Positions 1-51,300 of a stretch of DNA of 64,000 nt are shown piece by piece; within the stretch, counting starts at the first letter, position 1; each line of letters opens with the position of its first letter. Both the position numbers and the translations under genes were made by a program. The DNA comes from Colius striatus (lineage: Eukaryota > Chordata > Aves > Coliiformes > Coliidae). The notes under the pieces are model-generated. The model saw nothing but the letters and a program-made list of their open reading frames with translations, had not been told where the DNA came from and did not search any database. The stretch covers positions 1,514,001-1,578,000 of the forward strand of contig NC_084774.1 of the NCBI RefSeq assembly GCF_028858725.1, read 5' to 3'.

Positions 1-347
1 ACGGGAGGCCGGGTGGCCCTGACCCTGCAGCGTGGCACGGGGCTGGGCTGGATCCTCACAGGTTTGTGTTTGTAGAAGGGTGCTGGGATTCACTGGTAAC
101 AGGGCTCCAAGCCCCTCTGCAGCTGGAGCACAGAGGACGGTTGGAGGCAGCGCTGGCTGCCGTGGTGGGAGTCTGGGACCTGCATCCTCCTCGTGGCCAC
201 AGCAGTGACGGGGGCTGAGGGATCCCCAGCGCTGGGGGAGGCCTCGGGAGCCTCGAGCTGCCTCTGGGCGATCCCGGGAGAGCAGAGCCCTGCTGGCTCT
301 CCTCAGCATCCCTAGGACAAGATCTAACTGTCAGTCTGTCTTGACAG
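1..347 (+). other. CHD6 intron upstream of the first visible exon
   Basis: GC-rich intron sequence ending in a TCTTGACAG acceptor. I see no repeat or further exon in it. Confidence 0.7.
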
Positions 348-42993
<42,646 letters not shown>

Positions 42994-44620
42994 GACTTGT
43001 GTTCCATTGGGGGAAAACACATAACAAACCCACGGGAAGATTGTGGCTTGTGAGTTTCTTATCCCATGAACTCTTTGTTACTTCCCCTCCTGGCCCCGCT
43101 CCACCTTCATCAACCTGTGTTTCCATGAGTAATATTCTCTCCCCAGTTCCCGGTCAGAAAGAACCCCACAAGCTCTGGTGACATACTCCATGTTCATAGT
43201 CGCAGGGTCTCGCCACTTTATTAGATAAACAGTGTTGTCTAGCTAGGATGGGAGGCACCGAAGGCTCGTTCTGTTGTTCCAGCCCTTCATCCCAAATCCA
43301 GTTCTGGGTCACCTGCCCCTCCCAGCCCTGGTTGCTCACTCCCTTGAGAAGAAAAAGCAGCAAAACAAACCCCACCCAAAACAAACACGAGCAAAAGCAA
43401 AGTCCTCGGCTCTTGGTCTCCACACAGACAGGGGCATTTCTGTCTGCAGCGACGCTGAAGGAAAAGGCCTGTATCTGGGGGTAGAAAGCACAGCTATAGG
43501 AGGTGCTTCTGTGTATTTTTGATTTCAAGTATTTCCCTATTTTATCATGGTTACTAGAGTAGTAGTGTAGGCAGAAGTATATAGCTAATGATTGAGAATA
43601 TATTCATTTCTTTGAAAGGAAGAAGCATAAGTGGTAGTGCTACGGTTGGCTCCACCGCCCCCACCTCAGAGGTTTGGAGACCAACTGCAGCGAGTGAAAA
43701 CACAGCATAGACACCCTTTGGGATGTCTGAGAACCCAGGTTTGGTTTTGTGTTGAGTAGAGTTTAGTTGCCCTTTCCTCAGTAGCTACAAGCACTTTTCA
43801 GCTCGAGCTGGAAGGGTTTTGCACACCTTGCATGGCGTTTTGGTTTTGGGATTACCGTACCTGTTGTACATACCAGTTTCTTCATCGTCCCGCTCGCCTT
43901 CAGTTGTCCCCCATGGCGTTAGTTCTCCTCTGCGGTGTCACAAGTGCTGTGAAGGTGTTTCTTTCCAGCCATGAGCAGACCACACTGATTTTTACGCTCC
44001 TGCACGTGAACACTGAGGCTTTTTGAGTTCATGTACTTTCCACTCCTTACCCCAGAAGCAAAACACCCTTTCAGCAACCCGGGACAAGGCTGTAGGCCAG
44101 CTCTCCTGTTCGGGGAGTCCCCCCAGAAGGACTGCTGAGACTTTCAGAGCCCAAGTTTCTTCTTCTCTAGCATTAGACTGTGAAGAGATGACCTTGGCTG
44201 CTTCTTTCCATTCCGTTTGCTGTTGAACAGTGTATCCGAGCCCCTGCCCACCCCCAGCCTCCCCCCTCGGGAAACGCTCTTGCGGTCTGCAGTCTCAGAT
44301 GGACAGGTTTGTGCCCACCAGCCCCCTCAGCTCCGGGTGCTGAGACTCCTCCACAGGCAACTCTTCTCCTCTCTCCTTCCCCTCGCTCCTCGTTCCGTTT
44401 TTCCTTTCACTTGGGCTTGTTCTTGCTCGCAGCTCATGGTTTGAGACTCGCAGTGCCCCGCGGCGGGGCGAGCGGCGGGCTGGCAGGGAGCTGGGACAGT
44501 GCTGGGAGTCGGTTTCACACTCGGTTGTCACAATTTACTGTATTTTTTACTTATTTTCTGTTACAGTCGTGCTAATTTATCAGATGGTCCAAATGTTTTG
44601 ACATAACTGTTTCAGTTTGC

Positions 44621-44634
44621 ATTATTTATTTATG
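44621..44634 (+). promoter_or_regulatory. AU-rich element in CHD6 3'UTR
   Basis: Contains the class-type TTATTTATT nonamer inside an AT-rich context. Such elements bind TTP/HuR-family proteins and usually shorten mRNA half-life; activity here is inferred. Confidence 0.5.
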
Positions 44635-45535
44635 ATGCTTTTGTTTGTTTTTGGTCATTGTCTTTTATACCGTTGGGACTATAAATTATGGACGTGTTCA
44701 AACCACCATCTCAAAGCAGTCTGTTACCCGTGGGCTGAAAAGCATTTGGTCTCCTCACGGAGTTTGTTCCCAGTTCACTGGGTTGGATGGGGTTTGGTTC
44801 TTTTTTTGTTTCCTCAAGTATGTAACCAGTGATAACACAACACCCCCCCCCAGAATTAAATGTGTTCTATTTAATAACCTCCTTGTAGCATAGATACTGT
44901 ATCACTATCGACAGGTTTCTTAGAAATGCTGCTATCTCTATTTAACTAACCTTTTGTTCAGTTTTGCCTCCAGTGGAAGCAGAAAAAGGGTTTTTTCAGC
45001 TGTTAAATCCAAAATCAATATAATTTATTTATGTAAAAAAAAAAAAGCAAATCAGGATTGATATATTTTTGAACCTTTTAAGTACTAACTTTCTTTTTAT
45101 TCAGTAGAAGAACATGTACTTGCCCTAAATCCTTAAAATACAAATGCTATAAAACTTCCTGTATCTGCCAAGCCTTACTGTGAATGGATGCAGAGATCTC
45201 TCCAGAGCCCCTCTCTCGGGACGGGACGGTCTCTCCAGGGTTCCACGCCTAAGGAACAGGGTTTACAGTGGAATTTCTTTAATTAGCCAGCATGCTCTAT
45301 GCCTTGTTCTTCCTTCTCAGACATGTATGCCACGTCTCTGGGTGTTTAGGCTTCTCTTTGACCGCTACTTTGTGACCCTTTTGCAACCCGATATACGCTG
45401 TGGATTATTTAGGCTGTAAGGCGTTAAGTGGCTGCTTCTTATTTTCCATCTTATCCAAAACAAAAATGCCAAAACTTCACCGGTGTCCATGGCTGCTCAC
45501 ACCCAACATACATCCTTCACCAAGTGTGCTAACAA

Positions 45536-45541
45536 AATAAA
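45536..45541 (+). terminator. CHD6: Polyadenylation signal of CHD6
   Basis: Canonical AATAAA followed by TGTCTGTGCTCTT, a plausible GU-rich downstream element. It lies 2.5 kb past the stop codon. Confidence 0.65.
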
Positions 45542-45835
45542 CTGTCTGTGCTCTTGAACATGGATAAAAAGAAAAAGATTTAAAGGTCAGATCTTTATTT
45601 TTTTAATTTAGTGACCAGATGATGCTTATCTTTCAGACTTGGCAGAGCCTTGCTACACATGTATATAATTTTTTTCAGCAAATATATGTGAATGTTTAAT
45701 TCACCTGACTCAGTGATAAACGTTACTTGCCTTTCTCTCAGCACGAATCCGTTGAGGAGCTGTCGACCCCAATGGACTCTTCTCCCCTCGCTCTGCGCGC
45801 ACCGGAGACGTGTGACGCTGTGTGTGCCCTGGGGG

Positions 45836-46112
45836 TTAACCTGCTGCCCCCCCTGCCTGAACCCACCCTGCTCTGTGGGGCTTAACCTGCTGCCCCCCCT
45901 GCCTGAACCCACCCTGCTCTGTGGGGCTTAACCTGCTGCCCCCCCTGCCTGAACCCACCCTGCTCTGTGGGGCTTAACCTGCTGCCCCCCCTGCCTGAAC
46001 CCACCCTGCTCTGTGGGGCTTAACCTGCTGCCCCCCCTGCCTGAACCCACCCTGCTCTGTGGGGCTTAACCTGCTGCCCCCCCTGCCTGAACCCACCCTG
46101 CTCTGTGCTGTC
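45836..46112 (+). repeat. 46-bp minisatellite downstream of CHD6
   Basis: Six near-perfect 46-bp units beginning TTAACCTGCTGCCCCCCCTG at 45836, 45882, 45928, 45974, 46020 and 46066, about 280 bp past the CHD6 poly(A) signal. Confidence 0.95.
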
Positions 46113-46412
46113 CCATGGGGGTTAACTCACCATCCCCTGTGGGTTAACTCGCTGTCCCACGTGGGTTAACTTGCCATTGTCTGTCAGTTCACTCGCTGTC
46201 CTGTGTCAGCTGTGTGAGTTGACTCACCGTCCCGTGTGGGTTAACTCACCGTTGTCAACTCACTGTTCCGTGTCAGTTAACTCCCTATCCTACATGAGTT
46301 AGCTGGGCACCCTCTGTGGGTTAATTTGCCATCCCACATGGGTTCACTTGCCATTGTCTGTGGGTTCACTTGCCATTCTCTATGGGGTAATGTGCCATCC
46401 CACGTGGGTTGC
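46113..46412 (+). repeat. Degenerate GTTAACTC repeat, continuation of the 46-bp array
   Basis: About 13 decayed units of roughly 22-24 bp with a TGTGGGTTAACTCGCCATCC-like consensus, apparently related to half of the 46-bp unit. Confidence 0.75.
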
Positions 46413-47184
46413 CCCAGCCCCACAGTCAGCTGAAGCAGGGGGCACAGGGGCTCTCTGGTGCCTACTCCATGCAGAAGAGGGATGGAAGCCCAGAGACCCA
46501 CCCTGAGGCCGGATACCAGTGGGGGTCCTGTGCATGGAGGCAGCGCTCCCAGCAGAGGAGGGGCTCAGATCCTCTTACTAAGATGCCAAACGCCTCCACC
46601 CAAGCTCTGTAAAATGCTACCACATGTCAACTAAATGCTTGTCATGTGTCTCAATGTAAGGATCTCGTGCTTTAGAAGACTAGGTATTAATTCAGTTCCT
46701 CAGGTGAATAAACACATACACAGGAAAAGCTACATAAGTTCTCTAAAGTCCAGGAGAAAAGGCAGAGCTGAAGCTTTTCCATAAACACCTTGTCTCAGCA
46801 TTTTGTTGCTATGTTCATTTGGGGGGAGAAACAGGAGACCACCGGGCAGAAGAGGCATCAGGTGTCGCTGAGGAGGCAAAATGATGGTGTGAACTTGGGT
46901 TTCCCAGTCCCTGAATGCCCCTTTACACTGTGGCTCTGCACACTGCTGCCTCCCGCCCCGGCAGCAGTAGCGTGGCAGATCCGTGTGGAGGATCCGTGGC
47001 AGCCCTGTGGCACATGGAGAGGCGGCTGTGATGGCCCCGAGGCCGTGGAGCTGCCGTGGCCGCCCCGTGCTCCATCTCATCAGATGAGGCGTGTTAACTG
47101 CTGGTAAGTGTGGTGGCTGTGCTGCTGGGGGATGGGGCACGGCTGCTCATGGCTCTGCAGGTTTGTTTTGCAGGTTAAAGGTGC
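46413..47184. other. Intergenic spacer: no recognised feature
   Basis: Unique AT-normal sequence between CHD6 and RBL1. An AATAAA at 46707 has no associated transcript evidence here. Confidence 0.5.
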
Positions 47185-47642
47185 CCTTTCTGTGAGCTGC
47201 TGGAGAGAGTTCAGCACAGGGCCACTGCTGGAGGGGAGCATCTCCCTCGTGATGAAAGGCTGAGGGAGCTGCGGCTCTGCAGGTTGGAGAAGCCTGAGGG
47301 GTGACCTCATTTGTGTTCACAAATCCATCGAGGGTGGGTGTCAGGGGGCTGGAGCCAGGCTGTGCTCAGGGATGGCCAGTGACAGGACAACGGGCAACGG
47401 GCACAAGCTGCAACAGAAGAGGTTCCAAAGAGACACATGGAAGAATTCCTTCCCTGTTGAGCTGAGGGAGCACTGGCAGGGGCTGCCCAGATGGGCTGTG
47501 GAGGCTCCTTCTCTGGAGACATTCCAACCCAGCTGGATGAGTCCCTGTGTGCCCTGCTCTAGGTGCTGCTCTGGCAGGGGGGTTGCACTGGATGAGCTTT
47601 CGAGGTCCCCTCCAGTCCTTGAGACTCTGTGATGCTGTGAGT
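47185..47642 (+). mobile_element. CR1 LINE 3' end, + orientation, upstream of the RBL1 promoter
   Basis: GGCCAGTGACAGGACAACGG, CTGGAGACATTCCAACCCAG, GGATGAGCTTTCGAGGTCCC and an ACTCTGTGATGCTGTGA tail. Confidence 0.87.
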
Positions 47643-47864
47643 GTTTTCCTCCCTCCCTCTCAGCCGCTCGTCACGCTGCGGTTCCCATGTGACAGTACAC
47701 AGAACAGAAGCGTGTCGCTGCACATTTCCTCCGGAGCCTCCGCCGTCCGCCTGGCCACGGGCGGGTTCGTCAGAGCCTCACAGAGCCGTTTCCTCGGGGA
47801 AAGCCTTCGAGCCCCTGGGCACCGACCGCTCCTTCGGCCGCGCTCCCGTGCGCCGGCGCGCCCC

Positions 47865-48197
47865 CGCGCGCCCCGCCCCCTACGAGGCCACGCCCCCTCC
47901 GAGGCCACACCCCTCCGAGGACACGCCCCTCTTAGCTCACACCTCCAGCTCATTAACGGGCCACGCCTCTCGATGGCCACGCCCCCTCCAGACTACCCCG
48001 CCCCTCCTCCAGATGCCCCGCCCCTCACAGGCCCCGCCCCTCAAGGTCACGCCCCGCCCCCTCCCCGGAGGCCCCGCCCCCGAGGCTTCGCCCTCACAGG
48101 CCACGCCCCCTCACGGCCCCGCCCCCGAGGCCCCGCCCCCGGCGGAAGGCGCCGCTCCGCTTCCGGCGTGGGCGTTTTGGCGCGCGGCAGGGCCGCC
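47865..48197 (+). promoter_or_regulatory. RBL1: RBL1 CpG-rich promoter with GC boxes, ETS and E2F sites
   Basis: About 270 bp packed with CCCGCCCC/CACGCCCC boxes (about 18, nearly all with the C-rich face on the + strand), which are Sp/KLF sites. Closer to the start are CGGAAG at 48143 and CTTCCGG at 48160 (ETS type), then TTTTGGCGCGC at 48175-48185, an E2F consensus. E2F control of the p107 promoter is established in mammals. No TATA box is seen; transcription probably starts near the E2F site. Confidence 0.8.
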
Positions 48198-48308
48198 ATG
48201 GCCGGCGCGGAGCTGGAGCGGCTGTGCCGGGAGCTGAACCTGGACGCGGGCAGCGCCGGCACCGCGCTGCGCGACTTCACGGCGCTGCGGGGCACCTACA
48301 GCCTCGAG
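48198..48308 (+). CDS. RBL1: RBL1 exon 1
   Basis: Thirty-seven codons, [20 protein letters not shown] to TYSLE, ending at a GTGCGG donor. The upstream frame stays open, but the next in-frame ATG lies inside the GC-box array, so 48198 is the best start. Confidence 0.9.
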
Positions 48309-51300
48309 GTGCGGGGCGGGGCCGGGGCGGGAGGGGCGGGCGGGGCCCGGGGCCGGCCGCTCACCGCTGCGCTCCGCAGGGCGAGGCGCTGCACTGGCTG
48401 GCCTGCGCGCTCTACGTGGCCTGCCGCAAGAGCCTGGTGCCCACCGTGGGGAGCGGCCTGATGGAGGGCAACGGCGTCTCGCTGACCCGGATCCTGCGCT
48501 CCGCCCGCCTCAGGTGAGCTCGGCCCTTCGCCGCCCGTCTCGGCCCCAGCGCCGCGGCGCAAAAGCGCTAAACCCCCTTCGGTGAGCGGTGCAAAGAAGA
48601 CGCAAAGGCCTAATCCGACTTTGGAAACCCGCCCGCGCCGGGCCGACAGTCGCTGCACTCGCACCCGCTGTTTCTTGTGGTTAATTGAAGCACAAACGAG
48701 GCCTCTGAGCGTTCCGTTCTCCATCCAGATAACGCCGGCATTGTGGCCAGGTCTCTCACGTTCAGTGGCCGTGCCACCGGGTCTGCTGGGCACACAGAGC
48801 AGTGCTGGCACCCTGCTGGTCCTGTCCAGCAGCCCCGTTGCCCTCCAAGCCCCAGCACCACCAGCAGGGATGGAGATGGGAACGCTTCTCCTTCCTGCTT
48901 AGAGACTTGGTCTGTCAGAGGGGGCTGACAGCAGAATTACACCTCCAGTTACAGGGCTCCTCTCTAGGCACCTTAGAAATAACTCTCATTTGGGGTTTTG
49001 TTGCCTCCTCCTTTCTGCCCCTCCCCAGCACACACAGCCATGCTCGTGGGCTGTCAGTTACCTTCGTGTTTCTGTGCCTTAAAGAGATGCAAGGAAAAAA
49101 ACAAAGTGATAAAAGTTTACAAGAGATGCAGCTTGGGAGCCTGACAGAGTGAGTGTAAGCTTTTGTGTTCATCACATCAGCCCTTAAGGAGGCAGGTGCT
49201 GCATTTTGGCTTTTCAAGAACTCGGAATAAAAGAAGTTGGTTAAAGCTCAAAACAAGATTTCTTTCTTTCTTTCCTTCTTTGCTTCCTTCTTTGCTTCCT
49301 TCTTTGCTCCCTTCTTTGCTCCCTTCTTTGCTCCCTTCTTTGCTCCCTTCTTTGCTCCCTTCTTTCCTCCCTTCTTTCCTCCCTTCTTTCCTCCCTTCTT
49401 TCCTCCCTTCTTTCCTCCCTTCCTTCCTCCCTTCCTTCCTCCCTTCCTTCCTCCCTTCCTTCCTCCCTTCCTTCCTCCCTTCTTTCCTCCCTTCCTTCCT
49501 CCCTTCCTTCCTCCCTTCCTTCCTCCCTTCCTTCCTCCCTTCCTTCCTCCCTTCCTTCCTCCCTTCCTTCCTCCCTTCCTTCCTCCTTTCCTTCCTCCTT
49601 TCCTTCCTCCAGTTTGATTCAGTTTTTTAGCAAAATGAAGAAGTGGATGGACATGTCAAACCTGCCCCAGGAGTTCCGAGAGCGAGTGGAGAGGCTGGAG
49701 AGAAACTTTGAAGTGTCAACCGTGATTTTCAAGAAGTTTGAGCCGATATTTCTGGATGTTTTTCAAAACCCCTACGAGGAAACTTCCAAACCACAGCGCA
49801 GCAGGAAGCAGAGGTATTCCTGACACTTAATGTGACTTTTCCCTGGAAGGGGCTGCACCAAATGTACATTTGTGAACACTGAGATTGTTATTTGTGCTTT
49901 TAAAATGCCCTGTGAAGGCCCAAAGCGACAGGGCTCTATGGCACAAGTGCTGTTATTGGCCTCTACAGCGCTGGGTTTGAGCTGAGTGGAACCTCACACA
50001 TGGCATGAAGTTACAGCTGCTGTACCTGTTCTGTAACACAAACTCAGTAATTGGTGCTGTGGTCTTTGGACACAGACCCATCTGTCCCAGGTCAGGAGCA
50101 TGTCTGTGTCCCCATCTGCCCACACAGGCGGCTCCGGGGGCCGTAAGCTGGGACTGTAACTGCAACAAGGGAACTGAGCTGGGGCTGCCTGAGGTGCTTT
50201 TGGTGGTTTGTGTGTCCTCTGGATGTCCTGATGAAATCACAGAGTCATTTGGTTGTTAAAGCCCTTGAAGCTGCTGCAGTCCCAGCGCTGCCCTCACCCT
50301 GCCCAGCCCAGCACTGACCCACAGCCCTCAGCACCTCAGCTCCACGGCTTTGGGATCCCTCCAGGGCTGGGCACTGCCCCAGCTCCCTGGGCAGCCTGGC
50401 ACAGGGCTGACACCCCTCTCAGGGAAACAGTTCTGCCTCAGCTCCAGCCTCAACCTCCCCTGGGGCAACGTGAGGCTGTTTCCTCTTGTCCTGTCACTGT
50501 TACTGGGGAGCAGAGCCCAACTCCCAGCTCCCTGCAGCCTCCTCTCAGAGAGAGTGCTGCTGTCTCCCCTCAGCCTCCTCTTCTCCAGGCTGAACATCTA
50601 AACAGCCATGGGCACTGCTGCCTACTGCGAGAAGTTCTTTTGATGTGACTGTTGATGTTCCTTTCTTGGAGCAGTACTGATGAGTGCAGCTGCAGCTTTG
50701 GATTCTCTGGGGCTGCCTTAAATAATGCCTTTTGTGGTCTTGCAGCTGCTGGGTTTGGATAATGTGTACTCCACACACAGATGAGTACAGGTGAGCTGGG
50801 AGACAAACTGCAGCTGCAGGTTTTGAAGGAACGGCTGATGCTTTAGTAAAATATTTAGGAGACACTGTTGCTGGGAGGTGAATGGTCCCAGTTATCCCCA
50901 CAGCTACAGGAGGGTTCTGCTGGAGGTGAGACACCAGTGAGATAGTGTGTCCAGGGCCAGAGGCCAAAGGCAGCTATTGGCTTTAAAGAGGGTCAGAGGG
51001 CGAGAGGTGCTGTGCGAAAGTGAGGCAGGGGGCTGCCAGCTCACCAGAGCCGAAACAAGGACGTGTGATGTGGCTTGGGTCCTGCCTCCATGGGGTGTTC
51101 AGATGGGCCACTCTTGTTCTGGGCAAGAGAACATGTTGAAATTCTTACAGTAAAACAAGTGTCATCTCCCTGGAGCTGGCAACTGACTTGTCCCTTTTGC
51201 TCCCTGGCAGGCGGGTGCCATGCAGCGCTAAAGATCTCTTCAGCTTCTGCTGGACTCTCTTTGTGTACACGAAGGGTAGGCTTGCTCTCAGCTGCATGCT

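Larger units (their letters stand above)
42994..45560 (+). other. CHD6: CHD6 3'UTR
   Basis: Untranslated sequence after the TAG. It is clearly AT-richer than the introns, especially 44520-45180, and contains no usable ORF or recognised repeat, as expected for a conserved 3'UTR. The end is set by an AATAAA at 45536-45541 followed by TG/T-rich sequence. An earlier ATTAAA near 44855 could give a shorter form. The exact cleavage site is inferred. Confidence 0.72.

Noticed and set aside
46707..46712. AATAAA as an alternative CHD6 poly(A) signal
   Set aside because: It lies beyond the minisatellite and 1.2 kb past a better-placed signal; no downstream element is obvious.
47547..48197. N-terminal extension of RBL1 in the upstream open frame
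   Set aside because: The extension is the GC-box array and CR1 tail translated; no well-placed ATG, and the Kozak ATG at 48198 aligns with the family start.
49163..49630. [18 protein letters not shown] frame joined to RBL1 exon 3
   Set aside because: Translation of the 12-bp CT tract; the true exon starts at 49613 after AG.
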